Assembly: GCA_021324735.1 (NCBI GenBank)
Contig: JAJPIO010000004.1
Location: 62,001-126,000 of the forward strand
Direction: 5' to 3'
DNA: 64,000 bases
Source of the DNA: Bacteroidota bacterium
GTDB taxonomy: Bacteria; Bacteroidota; Ignavibacteria; Palsa-1295
The translations under genes were made by a program, and so were the position numbers. Shown here piece after piece: positions 16,695 to 26,391 of the stretch (position 1 is the first letter of the stretch; the number at the start of each line of letters is the position of its first letter). The notes below the pieces were generated by a model, which did no database searches, was not told the origin of the DNA, and saw only the letters and a list, made by a program, of their open reading frames with translations.

Positions 16695-19016
16695 TTAGCC
16701 TACATGCAGGTAGGACTCTGCATCACGATACAGACGAAGGAATTCCTCCCGAGCGGCCCGGTTTGCAGGCATGCGAAGCTGAGGATCGACCTCGATCAGT
16801 GCTTCTGCATCGTGAAGTGATTGCTCGACGAGATCGGTATCGGTGCTAAGATTAGCAAGTCGGAGGACAACTTTCCCCGATTGTTTGATCCCCAGTATTT
16901 CGCCCGTACCTCGAATTGCCATATCCGCTTTTGCGATCTCGAATCCATCACTCGTTTGTACAAGCGTATTGAGTCGTTGCAAAGCCAGTGAGGATTGCTC
17001 GATCTCATCGCTCGTCTGCATTCCTTCTTCCGGAGCGAGCTTTTCGCTGGCTACGAGTACGCACGCGGAATCTGCGCTGCCACGTCCCACTCGTCCACGC
17101 AATTGATGGAGTTGGGCGAGGCCGAATCGCTCGGCGTGTTCGATGATCATCACCGTCGCATTCGGTATATCCACCCCAACTTCGATCACTGTTGTCGCCA
17201 CCAGCACATCGAATTCTTTTTCGCGAAACCGGCGCATCACCTCTTGCTTTTCGGCAGAAGACATCTTACCATGTATCAATCCGACTCGGAAATTCTTAAA
17301 GTCATGCGACTTCAAATATTCATACGCTTTCTCGGCAGCCTCGGAATCAACCTTCTCGGATTTCTCCCGAAGGGGATACACGATAAACACTTGCTCGCCC
17401 TTCTTCTCGATACGCCGAATGGCTGCCTCATAAATCTTTGGATGATCGTGCTCGAAAAAAAGCATCGTCTTTATTGGCCTTCGACCAGCAGGCAACTCCC
17501 GGATGGTGCTGACTTCCATGTCGCCGTATAGTGTCAGCGCCAACGTGCGGGGTATCGGCGTTGCAGTCATGATAAGCACGTCCGGCGAAACGGAAACTGC
17601 TCCACTCGTTGAGCGGAACATATCGCTTGCCTCTTCGCCAGGAAGATCCTGGCTCTTCTCGATCAGAGCTTTGCGCTGCGCTACGCCGAATCGATGCTGC
17701 TCATCGGTGACCACTAATCCCAATCGCTGGAATTTTACGGTCTTCTCGATCAGCGCGTGGGTACCAATTCCGATATGTGTTTCGCCCGAGGCGATGGAAT
17801 CGAGAACGCTTTTACGCTCACGCTTTCCTTGTCCACCAATAAGAAGCGCGATCCGGATCGGCGTATCCTTCAGAATATTACTGAGGGTGTAATAATGTTG
17901 CGAAGCGAGCACTTCCGTCGGCGCCATGAAGGCACACTGGTAGCCATTTTCGATCGCAACCAGCATCGCAAGCAATGCAACGATCGTTTTGCCACTCCCT
18001 ACGTCGCCCTGCAAAAGCCGATTCATCGGATAATTACGTCCATCCTCTTTTGCCATATCGGCGAGGATCTCGCTCAAAGCGTTCGCCTGGTCCTTCGTAA
18101 GTTGATATGGCAATGACGTCAGGACCTGCTCGGCAATACCGGCATTGAGCATTGGCTTGCCTGCAATAGCATCCAACATTCGCGAAGCATCGAACCGAAC
18201 GATCGCCTTTGCAGCCATTCGCATACGACGGCGCTCCACTGCAAGACGGAGTTGCATGAAGAAGATCTCTTCGTACTTAAGTCGCCTGCGCGCACGCTCC
18301 ACACGTTCCGGATCTTGCGGCTGATGCACCTCGCGGACGGCTTCCGCCCGTTGCATAAATTGTTCGCGCTGCAACAGCGACTCTGGAAGTATCTCAGGTA
18401 AAAGCCCAATCCGTTCACCTCGTTCGACCGACGCATGGATAAGCTCTCGAAACGGCTTATCACGAAAGCCTGCCTTACGAAGCGAGGAAGAGAGATAGTA
18501 CATCGGAAGCATCTGGCCTTGCACAAACTCTTCCGGCTTTTCCAAGTGCTCGATGAATGGTGGCTGAACGATCTGAACGACACTGCGATATTCTCCGATG
18601 TATCCGGCAACAAGGAATTCCTCACCAACTCGGAATTGCTTCACACGCCACTCCGGGTAATCGAAATACACAAGCTGGAGTACTCCGCCCGTGGCATCCT
18701 GCAACACTATCGCGGCGCGCGAGCGATGACGTCCCGGAATAAGCTGGGATGTCAAAACCTTCCCCCGCACACTGACCGGTTGGCGAAGATATTTGCGGAG
18801 ATCGCGTAATGGCACAAGATTACGCGCATCCAGGTAGCGACCAGGAAAATGGAAGATCAGGTCTTCCAGCGACTCCAAACCAGCTTTCTGTAAGGCTTCT
18901 TCTTTCTTTGGAGTAATTCCCTTCAGGTAGCGGAGCGAGTTTACCGGCAGCGCCGGTCGCGCAGGTGCTTTTGCATCTGCGTTCGATCGCTGGACCTTCT
19001 GGAATACCTCAGCCAT
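16695..19016 (-). CDS. recG: ATP-dependent DNA helicase RecG
   Basis: A 773-residue helicase that remodels stalled replication forks and branched DNA. N-terminal wedge domain (about 25-230) with LRYLKGITPKKEEALQKAGL and the oligonucleotide-binding fold (SVRGKVLTSQLIPGRHRSRAAIVLQD); helicase core with Walker A LLQGDVGSGKTIVALLAM, motif DEQHRFGVAQR, MTATPIPRTLALTLYGDMEV, and C-terminal VATTVIEVGVDIPNATVM and HQLRGRVGRG. Complete and of normal length. It is a single gene, divergent from rnr across 136 bases that must contain both promoters. Confidence 0.98.
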   Translation of the reverse strand: MAEVFQKVQRSNADAKAPARPALPVNSLRYLKGITPKKEEALQKAGLESLEDLIFHFPGRYLDARNLVPLRDLRKYLRQPVSVRGKVLTSQLIPGRHRSRAAIVLQDATGGVLQLVYFDYPEWRVKQFRVGEEFLVAGYIGEYRSVVQIVQPPFIEHLEKPEEFVQGQMLPMYYLSSSLRKAGFRDKPFRELIHASVERGERIGLLPEILPESLLQREQFMQRAEAVREVHQPQDPERVERARRRLKYEEIFFMQLRLAVERRRMRMAAKAIVRFDASRMLDAIAGKPMLNAGIAEQVLTSLPYQLTKDQANALSEILADMAKEDGRNYPMNRLLQGDVGSGKTIVALLAMLVAIENGYQCAFMAPTEVLASQHYYTLSNILKDTPIRIALLIGGQGKRERKSVLDSIASGETHIGIGTHALIEKTVKFQRLGLVVTDEQHRFGVAQRKALIEKSQDLPGEEASDMFRSTSGAVSVSPDVLIMTATPIPRTLALTLYGDMEVSTIRELPAGRRPIKTMLFFEHDHPKIYEAAIRRIEKKGEQVFIVYPLREKSEKVDSEAAEKAYEYLKSHDFKNFRVGLIHGKMSSAEKQEVMRRFREKEFDVLVATTVIEVGVDIPNATVMIIEHAERFGLAQLHQLRGRVGRGSADSACVLVASEKLAPEEGMQTSDEIEQSSLALQRLNTLVQTSDGFEIAKADMAIRGTGEILGIKQSGKVVLRLANLSTDTDLVEQSLHDAEALIEVDPQLRMPANRAAREEFLRLYRDAESYLHVG

Positions 19017-19152
19017 GCATTATGGTAACAGCCGTACTGCCGCTTTCACTCTTGTTGGTCACCGGAGTTATGGGGGCCACTTTTCGATCATTTTATAAGT
19101 TTATTTAGATGCACGGCCGTGCCGCGCCTTTCTCACCAATTAATCGCCTGCT

Positions 19153-21429
19153 ATGGCCCTACGGGACGATCTTCTCAAGCTCTTCAATGAACATTCCGGA
19201 GAGCTCTTCAAGACCAATGAAGTATCCAAAATGGTCGGCATTAAGTCCGACTCCGATCGATATCAATCCCTTCGCGAAGAATTAGAGCGGCTCGTTCGCG
19301 ATGGCGTGATCGAACGCGCGACACGCCGGCGATACGGCATTCCGAAACCAGAGCTGACAGAAGTTGAAGGCGAGCTTCGTATTCAGCCAACTGGTAATGG
19401 TATCGTTACCCCCAGCAAGGACTTCGATATTGGCGACACGGTACTTGTGCGCGCTCGAAACCTTGCGACAGCAATGGACGGGGATTTCGTCCGAGTGCAT
19501 CTTTTTGCCGCAAAGAAGGGCGAACGCCCGCAAGGCGAGATACTGGCGGTTCTACAAAAATCCGCTCACAAAATTGTTGGTACGATCGAACGGACGCGGC
19601 AAGGATTTTTCGTCCGACCCGAAAGCGGCAAGATCAAGCGTGATGTATTCGTTGCGAGAAAGGACCTGCACGGCGCACACGAAGGCGACCGCGTAACGGT
19701 CGAACTTTACGAGTGGACCGACGAATACCTTCAACCCGAAGGCTTCGTATTGAACGTACTCGGAAAAACGACCAAGGGAGGATTTACAAACGATGCTATT
19801 ATTTCTGAGTACAATCTTCCCGAACAATTTCCATCGGCCGTTTTAAAGGAGGCCTTGAAGCTTCCGGTTGAAATCCCTGAATCCGAGATCAAAAAGCGGC
19901 TCGATCTCCGTGGCGAAACGATCTTTACGATCGACCCGGAAGACGCAAAAGATTTTGATGATGCTGTTTCCCTCACGTCGAATGAGGATGGCACCGTCAC
20001 GCTGGGCGTTCACATTGCAGACGTAAGCCATTACGTCCAGGAAGGCTCTGCACTCGATATCGAGGCGCTTTCGCGAGGAACCAGCGTGTATCTCGTTGGT
20101 GGAGTTATTCCGATGCTGCCCGAGAAGATCTCGAACGAGCTCTGCTCACTCCGACCCGATGAAGATAAACTCGCTTATTCTGTCTTTCTTAGGATCGATC
20201 CGGAATCCGGCAAGGTAAAAAAGGCAGAAATGAAGAAGACGGTGATCCGCAGTGTGATGCGCTTCACCTATGAAGAGGCGGAATCCCGCATAAAAAGTGG
20301 CCGAGGTAAACATGCGAAGCTGCTGCGGCAAATGCGAGCGCTTAGCTTAAAGATGTATGAACTTCGCCGTGAAGCGGGGTCCATCGACTTTGAATCCGAC
20401 GAATTCCGGTTTCGATTCGAGAATGGCGAACCGGTAGAATCCGTACGAAAAGAGCGGCTTGGCTCCATGCGCATGATCGAGGACTTCATGCTGGCCGCAA
20501 ACCGTGCCGTCGCAGAGTTCATCGCTCGCAAAGCAAAGCAAGGGAGCGAACGGCCATTCCTCTATCGCATTCATGCGGAGCCTGATCCGGCGAAAGTACG
20601 CGAGGTCGCACAGCTTGCAAAAATGTTTGGCTTTAAGCTCTCACTGGAAAAGCCAAGCCCGAAGACAGTCCAAAAGTTTTTGGAATCGCTCAAAGGCAAG
20701 CCAGAAGAGCACTTGTTAAATGAGCTGATGCTCCGCGCAATGGCAAAAGCCGTATACGCCGAGCACAACGTTGGCCATTTCGGCCTGGCGTTTCTGCACT
20801 ACACGCACTTCACTTCGCCGATCCGCCGCTATCCCGATCTCATCGTGCATCGAATGCTCTTCGAGTATCAGCGGCCTGGCGGAATGAACCGTGAACGAGA
20901 GCATCACTACTACACCATCTTACCGGAAGTTGCCGATCAAACGAGTGCTCAGGAACGACGCGCAACGGAAGCGGAACGAGAATCGGTAAAGCTCGCGCAG
21001 ATACATATTCTCAAGAATAAACTTGGCGAAGAGTTCGACGGCGTGATCTCCGGCGTAACACACTTTGGAATGTTCGTCGAACTCGATTCCGGTGCTGAGG
21101 GACTGGTGCACATACGCGAGCTGCCCGGCTACTATGAATTCGACGAAGCGCATTACTCCCTTATCGAGCGTCGCGGGCGATTTGGCAGCAAAGCAGAAGG
21201 ACGCCGATTCCGCATCGGCGACCGAGTGCGTGTACAGCTTATCAAAGTGCTGGAAGAAAAACGAAAAGTAGATTTTCGCTTAGCGGAGTCGGCGGAGGAA
21301 AAAGCAGAAGAGAACGAATTCGGTGAAAGGCCCGAACGATCCCAAAAGCTTAAACTGCAGAAGCTGCATCACGAGCGCGCTCACGGACGGCCTCGAAAAT
21401 TGCCACACCAGCGGCGACGGAGGCATTAA
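19153..21429 (+). CDS. rnr: Ribonuclease R
   Basis: A 758-residue 3'-to-5' exoribonuclease (RNB family) that degrades structured RNA. N-terminal winged-helix-like domain (1-65), cold-shock RNA-binding domains (about 75-220), catalytic RNB domain starting with IDPEDAKDFDDAVSL in which Asp261, 267, 269 and 270 are the metal ligands, the FTSPIRRYPDLIVHR motif, and a C-terminal S1 domain (EFDGVISGVTHFGMFVELDSGAEGLVHI). The basic tail ends KLPHQRRRRH. The last 80 bases overlap the 3' end of the convergent rlmB gene, so the basic tail is encoded opposite the rlmB catalytic C-terminus. Confidence 0.97.
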   Translation: MALRDDLLKLFNEHSGELFKTNEVSKMVGIKSDSDRYQSLREELERLVRDGVIERATRRRYGIPKPELTEVEGELRIQPTGNGIVTPSKDFDIGDTVLVRARNLATAMDGDFVRVHLFAAKKGERPQGEILAVLQKSAHKIVGTIERTRQGFFVRPESGKIKRDVFVARKDLHGAHEGDRVTVELYEWTDEYLQPEGFVLNVLGKTTKGGFTNDAIISEYNLPEQFPSAVLKEALKLPVEIPESEIKKRLDLRGETIFTIDPEDAKDFDDAVSLTSNEDGTVTLGVHIADVSHYVQEGSALDIEALSRGTSVYLVGGVIPMLPEKISNELCSLRPDEDKLAYSVFLRIDPESGKVKKAEMKKTVIRSVMRFTYEEAESRIKSGRGKHAKLLRQMRALSLKMYELRREAGSIDFESDEFRFRFENGEPVESVRKERLGSMRMIEDFMLAANRAVAEFIARKAKQGSERPFLYRIHAEPDPAKVREVAQLAKMFGFKLSLEKPSPKTVQKFLESLKGKPEEHLLNELMLRAMAKAVYAEHNVGHFGLAFLHYTHFTSPIRRYPDLIVHRMLFEYQRPGGMNREREHHYYTILPEVADQTSAQERRATEAERESVKLAQIHILKNKLGEEFDGVISGVTHFGMFVELDSGAEGLVHIRELPGYYEFDEAHYSLIERRGRFGSKAEGRRFRIGDRVRVQLIKVLEEKRKVDFRLAESAEEKAEENEFGERPERSQKLKLQKLHHERAHGRPRKLPHQRRRRH

Positions 21430-22120
21430 GAGAAGCGGTCTTGCCGAGCATAGGAATGGAAGCGAGCTTCTCACATCGTTCTCGAACGAGCCGGTGAAGC
21501 CCCTTCTCCTCGCTTCCTATAATGAGGCAGATTGGGCCTGTTAAACCCACTGTGTAAAGACTTTCAGTGGCCTCTCCTGCCAGACCAATGCACGACACCC
21601 CAAACTCTTCCTGCAATTTGCGGATCGTCTGCTCGAGATTACCGATCTTCACGATCGCCATGTGATTTGCCGCCCCGGCACTTGCTTTATAAACGGCAGG
21701 GGTTAGCACTGCACCACGCTTCGGTAATAGCACTGCCATTGCTCCGGCAGCTTCCGCCGAGCGAATGATTGCACCGATGTTATGCGGGTCCTCGATACCA
21801 TCGAGTGCAACCAGCAGCGGATTGGAATTCCTCGCCAGAACATCTTCTAATTCTTCGTACTGCCGTTGAGCGACGAGTACGATCACCCCTTGCGAATCGA
21901 CCTTCTGGTTCAGCCTTCGCTCCAACTCGCGAAACTTCCCGCGATCGAGCTCGCCATGCGTGACCTTATGCTTACGAACGAGTTGAAGTATCTCACCGAT
22001 CTGCGGACCGTGGACGCCATGAGCCAGATAGAGCTTTTCGATCTTTTCCCGCGATGCCTCATCACGCAGAAGTTCGATCGCTGCTCGACGGCCGGCTACA
22101 TATTGCTGCTCGTTCTCCAT
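21350..22120 (-). CDS. rlmB: 23S rRNA 2'-O-methyltransferase RlmB-like (SpoU/TrmH family)
   Basis: A 256-residue SPOUT methyltransferase, probably methylating a guanosine ribose in 23S rRNA with S-adenosylmethionine. N-terminal substrate-binding domain (1-75, YVAGRRAAIELLR), then the three knot motifs: DGIEDPHNIGAIIRSAEAAGA (motif 1, about 107-127), ICLIIGSEEKGLHRLV (motif 2) and MLGKTASLNASVAAGVAIFEAVR (motif 3). The first codon lies three bases after the stop of the LOG gene, so they are cotranscribed. The last 80 bases overlap rnr on the other strand. A different ribose methylation site cannot be excluded. Confidence 0.9.
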   Translation of the reverse strand: MENEQQYVAGRRAAIELLRDEASREKIEKLYLAHGVHGPQIGEILQLVRKHKVTHGELDRGKFRELERRLNQKVDSQGVIVLVAQRQYEELEDVLARNSNPLLVALDGIEDPHNIGAIIRSAEAAGAMAVLLPKRGAVLTPAVYKASAGAANHMAIVKIGNLEQTIRKLQEEFGVSCIGLAGEATESLYTVGLTGPICLIIGSEEKGLHRLVRERCEKLASIPMLGKTASLNASVAAGVAIFEAVRERARDAASAV

Positions 22121-22123
22121 GAG

Positions 22124-22690
22124 TTATAAGATAGTTAATTCCGGCAAGCGCTCCTGCGGCCCCAGTAGTTGTATGAGCCGCTCCACTGCGTTATTGGGCG
22201 ACTCAACACGTTCCATAAGATGGAGCCACGGTTCGAAGTGTTCTTCGTTCTCGACATACTCCACAAATGGCCGCCAGGCCTCGCCGATGAGAAGCAGTGG
22301 CTTTGACGGAAGGAAGCCTTTGGTCATATAGTCCCACGCCATTGCGACTTCGGTTAAGGTACCCGTCGAGTTTCCGATCGCGAGCCACGCATCGGGAAGA
22401 TCGAGCAATTCCATTAAGCGATCGGCAGCGCTTTTTACGCGCACTTCCCGAGTAATGTACTCATTCGCTTCGCGGCCTTTTGCGAAATAAACATCAGCCG
22501 TTACGCCAACCGCCGATCCACCCTCTTCGCGAGCGCCTTTGGAAGCGGCTTCCATTACACCTTCGTAGCCACCCGTCACGACGGCAAAGCCAGCGCCCAC
22601 GAGTAATTTACCAAGATGCCTCGCATCTTCATACAGCGCATCGCCAACAATGCACCGGCCCGGACCAAAGACTGCGACAAGTTTTTTCAT
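22124..22690 (-). CDS. LOG family Rossmann-fold protein
   Basis: A 188-residue protein of the LOG (Lonely guy, lysine-decarboxylase-like) superfamily, whose best studied members hydrolyse nucleoside monophosphates to base plus ribose phosphate. Signature one, GGYEGVMEAASKGAREEGG (about 40-58), is intact. The second signature, usually PGGxGTxxE, reads AIGNSTGTLTEV here: the GTxxE part is kept but PGG is lost, as in distant family branches. It sits in a tight group with the outer-membrane barrel gene (16-base gap) and rlmB (3 bases). Actual substrate is unknown. Confidence 0.82.
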   Translation of the reverse strand: MKKLVAVFGPGRCIVGDALYEDARHLGKLLVGAGFAVVTGGYEGVMEAASKGAREEGGSAVGVTADVYFAKGREANEYITREVRVKSAADRLMELLDLPDAWLAIGNSTGTLTEVAMAWDYMTKGFLPSKPLLLIGEAWRPFVEYVENEEHFEPWLHLMERVESPNNAVERLIQLLGPQERLPELTIL

Positions 22691-22706
22691 CTGTCGATAA
22701 ACTTAT

Positions 22707-24923
22707 TCAGTCGATAAACGCCCAGACGACATCAATCCTCCAATGAAATCCATCGCGAGGATACAGCGCTACATTATAATACGGCGTGCTGAGAATATTG
22801 AGGAACGACATGCTCACCTGTGCCCGCCGATCGACTTCGGCGGAGAGTAAAAAGTCGAGAGCGACTTTGGCGGTGTGCACGCGATTATCCGGCAGCGGTC
22901 GAAGAGCTTGCGTTACGCTGTCGATCGTCATAAGCGAGTACGCCGCGCCTCGGTACACGTAGTAATCCGTGGCTGGATCGTACGACATCTGCGGATCGAG
23001 CTGACTGAGAAGCCGAGCACGTGGGCCAACCGATAGCCGCAGGTTACCTTCTCCCGCTTCGTTCTCGTAATAAAGTCCGGTGAAGCCAAAGAGGCGCTGA
23101 GTAAGATCGGTCTGCAACGCTGGGGTTTGCGTATAAGGACTTAGCGGCGTAGTGGTCGGGAAATAGGTGAACGACGAGCTCCAATGAAAGCGCGAGAAAT
23201 AAGCGTCGAGAGCGACAGTGCCGGACCACGTATGCAGATCGGCGGAGGAAAATCGCGGCACCGTTCTCGTCGTGTCGTTGGGAACGTCGAACACGATTCC
23301 CTCTGGCTCGTGCCGATCGAGGACGCCGGCATGGATTGCAATGCTGTCGGTCGTCGAAAAACCGAATCGCGCATCGAGCCACGCGCCGATATTTCGCAGT
23401 TGATAGGTCGCATCCGGATTCGGGCTCAGCGTTGCGCGATCTTTTGAATAGCTATAGCTCGCCGAGAGCGATATTGCATTCGTAAGTCCGATCGAACCCG
23501 AGAACCCAGCCGATGGAAGCACCGTCGAAGCGACCGATCCCCCACCGATCGAGAGATTCGATTCGACCGCGCGCGCAAAGCCGAAAAGCGAAATACGCAA
23601 CGCCGTTCGAAGCGCGAGTGAATCGCTGGCGGTTGCGGAAAGTCGTGTTTCATGGACCGGCGGTACGATCGTGAGCGTGGAGTCTTTCACGATACGCTGA
23701 ACATCGCCGCGCAGTTTGGCTGCGGTTGTAAAATCGCCGATGGTAAGATCGAGCGGCTGCTCGAGCATCGCACCCAGGCGCGAGCCAAGGCTTACTTCCG
23801 GTACGAATAAGGGGAAAGTGCTATCCGGTGCAAGGATATGACGCGACTCGTACGATGCGTAACCGGCGATCTTCGTTCGCGCCGCCGCGAGTAACGGCAA
23901 CTCCAGTTCTGCAACGCCATCGATGCGAACACGATGATCGAACGTGTTAACATCGTGCACGTGAGCCGTGATCTGATCGAATACGTCGCCCGAATCGATC
24001 GCGGCGACGCCGCCATTCAGTCCGCTAAACGCCGTCGTATATTGCCCCCACAATAAGAAGTCGAGCGTTTTTTGTTTTGCGCTCGGCGTCGCGAGTATCG
24101 AATCGATCTTCGCAGCAGTCATCGTGCTATCGGACGGGAGCGTGCCGAGGTATTTCGCGATCGAAAGCTGGCCGCGAGCGCTCCACATATCCGTGCGCGG
24201 ATTAAACGTTGGATCATTTACATTCGGTGGCCTGCCGGACGCATGCCGGTGGATCGCGAGCGCAAAGTTCGTTGATCGCGAGACGTTGAGGCTAAAAAGC
24301 CCATCGAAGACCGAATTGCTTCGAGCGAGGTCCTGAGTATAATGGATGCGGGAGTACGGCACGGGCGCGCGAAATCGCTCGATCGTAAAATCGCTCGCAT
24401 CGCTTCCCGAAAAATCGGCGCCGGTCATCGACATTCCCTCGGCGGCGCTGTTGAAACGGATCGAGCTAAAGACATCGAGCGGGAAATAATTGCCGAGCGA
24501 CGTACCATTGAGGATGCTATTCATCGGAAGGACGCCATCCATAAGCGCCGAGCTAAGTCCTTCGCTCGTCCGGGGCGTCATCACGAACGATTCGCGGCCG
24601 TAGGCTTCGTCGCTGAGCAGAAGCGGAAACGCGCCGTTCGATTCTTCGAAGAGATTCGCTATGGTCGTGGGCGAGCCGTAGTAACGCAGTGCTTCGCCGC
24701 TATAGAACTGATCGCCGCCGTTACGCTCGACCTGCGGGCGCCGCCACAATTTGCCGCTTGGCTTCGGCGAATTCGCAAGCGTGGTATCGACCGACGCCTT
24801 GCTGCGGTTCGTGTCCGACTGGGCTGGTACGGGAGTGAGGGGACGAGAGGGCGTGGGCGATTGCGCTCGAACGGCGACGGCCCAAACGATGCTGATGAAA
24901 GAAAGGAATACTACGCTTCGCAA
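22707..24923 (-). CDS. Putative outer-membrane beta-barrel (porin/TonB-receptor-like)
   Basis: A 738-residue exported protein. Signal peptide MRSVVFLSFISIVWAVAVRAQ, then a Pro/Ser/Thr-rich linker (22-55). The next part (about 70-160) resembles a TonB-receptor plug: TSEGLSSALMDGVLPMNSILNG and LDVFSSIRF. The remainder alternates polar and apolar residues with many aromatics, as in a large barrel, and ends HWRIDVVWAFID. No TonB box or N-terminal carboxypeptidase-like domain was recognised, so a Bacteroidota putative porin of this type is as likely as a receptor. Start is TTG at 24921-24923, selected by the signal peptide. First gene of a group with the LOG gene and rlmB. Confidence 0.7.
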   Translation of the reverse strand: MRSVVFLSFISIVWAVAVRAQSPTPSRPLTPVPAQSDTNRSKASVDTTLANSPKPSGKLWRRPQVERNGGDQFYSGEALRYYGSPTTIANLFEESNGAFPLLLSDEAYGRESFVMTPRTSEGLSSALMDGVLPMNSILNGTSLGNYFPLDVFSSIRFNSAAEGMSMTGADFSGSDASDFTIERFRAPVPYSRIHYTQDLARSNSVFDGLFSLNVSRSTNFALAIHRHASGRPPNVNDPTFNPRTDMWSARGQLSIAKYLGTLPSDSTMTAAKIDSILATPSAKQKTLDFLLWGQYTTAFSGLNGGVAAIDSGDVFDQITAHVHDVNTFDHRVRIDGVAELELPLLAAARTKIAGYASYESRHILAPDSTFPLFVPEVSLGSRLGAMLEQPLDLTIGDFTTAAKLRGDVQRIVKDSTLTIVPPVHETRLSATASDSLALRTALRISLFGFARAVESNLSIGGGSVASTVLPSAGFSGSIGLTNAISLSASYSYSKDRATLSPNPDATYQLRNIGAWLDARFGFSTTDSIAIHAGVLDRHEPEGIVFDVPNDTTRTVPRFSSADLHTWSGTVALDAYFSRFHWSSSFTYFPTTTPLSPYTQTPALQTDLTQRLFGFTGLYYENEAGEGNLRLSVGPRARLLSQLDPQMSYDPATDYYVYRGAAYSLMTIDSVTQALRPLPDNRVHTAKVALDFLLSAEVDRRAQVSMSFLNILSTPYYNVALYPRDGFHWRIDVVWAFID

Positions 24924-24993
24924 ACGGTCGTAAATGTATTCAGGGCAAACGACGCTCGCACCCGCAAGTGTTCACGGTTTCTCGAGAGAGCGT

Positions 24994-25201
24994 AGGTCGA
25001 GCGTCGGCCCAATGGATGACAGATGTATAGCGAAGCCATTTATGGCTGGAATATTTAGGCAGTAGCTAGCGTAGAGTCCGGAGGACGAAAGAAACATGGT
25101 GTGAAGAAGTCTGTCGTCCTCCGGACTTCCGCTTTCTCTGGCTATTCGTTTCCAGGCCTGAAGGCCTTCGCTATGCATCAGGCGGCCTAACGGACGAATG
25201 G
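24994..25201. repeat. Dispersed hairpin repeat, copy A
   Basis: About 208 bases with nested inverted symmetry. An inner pair, AGTCCGGAGGACGA near 25075 and TCGTCCTCCGGACT near 25113, flanks a short loop; an outer pair starts ATAGCGAAG (25027) and ends CTTCGCTAT (25166-25174). Each outer arm has its own small palindrome (AGCCATTTATGGCT; AGGCCTGAAGGCCT). Copies B and C lie 1.2-1.5 kb away across the lipoprotein gene. The whole would fold into a long branched hairpin. The 352-base gap between genes here (24924-25275) holds little besides this element. Confidence 0.85.
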
Positions 25202-25275
25202 CACAGTCTTAAATGGCGACTCGCTTGGCGAGCATCACCGAAAGCTTTAGCAGAGGAAGCTACTTGTGTCTATCT

Positions 25276-26139
25276 CTACGGCACCACCGTCCCGATCACC
25301 GGTGAGGGCGTTGGGTTGATGGCGGTAAAGACCCACTGCTGCAAAATCGGGTCGTAGTAGTCACCGCCGGCATTGGCATAGTACGATGACGTGCCGTACG
25401 CGGCAACATAAATAGAATCACCCGATTTGAAGCCGTAATATTTTAGAGACGATGTGGGCACAGCGTAGGTGAAACGGTTCGTCGTTGTATCGACCGGATA
25501 GTTCGGATAGGTCCCGCAGATAAAACCCTCCCATCTCCAGAACGTGATGTCGTAGTGGCCGGGAACATCCGTTACATTGGATCTGTGCGATACGAATAGA
25601 ACGATCGCATCGTCAAATTTGGCGTCGATCAAGGGATCCGGCGTCACCGTTCCCCGTGCGATAAGAGCATTACCGAATGAATTCTCCGCAGCCGCGGTGT
25701 CTTTGAAATCGATAGAGCCAAGCGTCACAACCAGGTTTGGTATTTTAAATAAGTATTGCGTCTGATATGGAACGGACCCCGGCGCATACGAATAAGGTCC
25801 GCCGGACCAAACGATCGGTGCATTCCCTCCGCCGGTCACCGTTGCGGACATCCATCGCACCGTTCCATATCCGGGTTTTGTAAAAGAGACGTTGTAGGTC
25901 CCGGTTGGTACACCGGTAAACGAGTAATACCCGTTGCTGTCCGAGAGGGCGGAGAAGCTCGTCCCCTCCATCTTAATCTGGACTCCATTATACGGCGGCG
26001 TAAATTGCCGGTACCCTGGTCCCAGGAGCATCACTCGACCGACGATGTTTGCCGTTTCGCTTGGTGAGGTGATGGTGCGGCAAGAATGTATCGTGAGAAT
26101 AATTGCGACCGACAACACCGCTTTTGAGAAGTTTGACAT
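25276..26139 (-). CDS. Lipoprotein with carboxypeptidase-regulatory-like domain
   Basis: A 287-residue exported lipoprotein. MSNFSKAVLSVAIILTIHSC is a signal peptide ending in a lipobox (IHSC), so Cys20 would be lipidated. Residues about 30-115 form a carboxypeptidase-regulatory-like beta-sandwich: NIVGRVMLLGPG..., SALSDSNGYYSFTGVPTGTYNVSFTKPGY. The rest (120-287) has no motif I recognise and is rich in Tyr, Ser and Pro. The frame stays open upstream to 26292, but the signal sequence fixes the start at 26139; the extra part is repeat DNA. Flanked on both sides by copies of the hairpin repeat. Likely surface or periplasmic; function unknown. Confidence 0.75.
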   Translation of the reverse strand: MSNFSKAVLSVAIILTIHSCRTITSPSETANIVGRVMLLGPGYRQFTPPYNGVQIKMEGTSFSALSDSNGYYSFTGVPTGTYNVSFTKPGYGTVRWMSATVTGGGNAPIVWSGGPYSYAPGSVPYQTQYLFKIPNLVVTLGSIDFKDTAAAENSFGNALIARGTVTPDPLIDAKFDDAIVLFVSHRSNVTDVPGHYDITFWRWEGFICGTYPNYPVDTTTNRFTYAVPTSSLKYYGFKSGDSIYVAAYGTSSYYANAGGDYYDPILQQWVFTAINPTPSPVIGTVVP

Positions 26140-26229
26140 GAGAGTTATCTTCCTAAGCTGAATTTGAAGAGCTGAATTTTGAAGCACACAATGCACAGGA
26201 AGAAGGCAAAGACTCGGGTAAGAATTCCG

Positions 26230-26391
26230 CGTAGAGCCGGCAGAAGGTAGCGCATAAGTTGAGCGTTCCTTCGAAGCACGACAGAAACGCATATGAAGAA
26301 GTCTGTCGTCCTACGGACTTTCCGCTCTCTCTGGCTATTCCTTTCCAGGCCTGAAGGCCTTCGCTATGCATCTGGTGTCCTACCGGACTAA
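26230..26391. repeat. Dispersed hairpin repeat, copy B (left arm degraded)
   Basis: The right half (about 26295-26391) matches copy A closely: GAAGAAGTCTGTCGTCCT, TTTCCAGGCCTGAAGGCC, TTCGCTATGCATC. The left half keeps only fragments (ACGACAGAAAC) and lacks the ATAGCGAAG arm and the AGCCAT palindrome, so this copy cannot form the full outer stem. It lies directly upstream of the lipoprotein gene. Confidence 0.8.

Noticed and set aside
22707-24923. A definite TonB-dependent receptor call for the barrel protein
   Set aside because: Plug-like segments are visible but no TonB box or clear conserved plug signature; kept as a general outer-membrane barrel.
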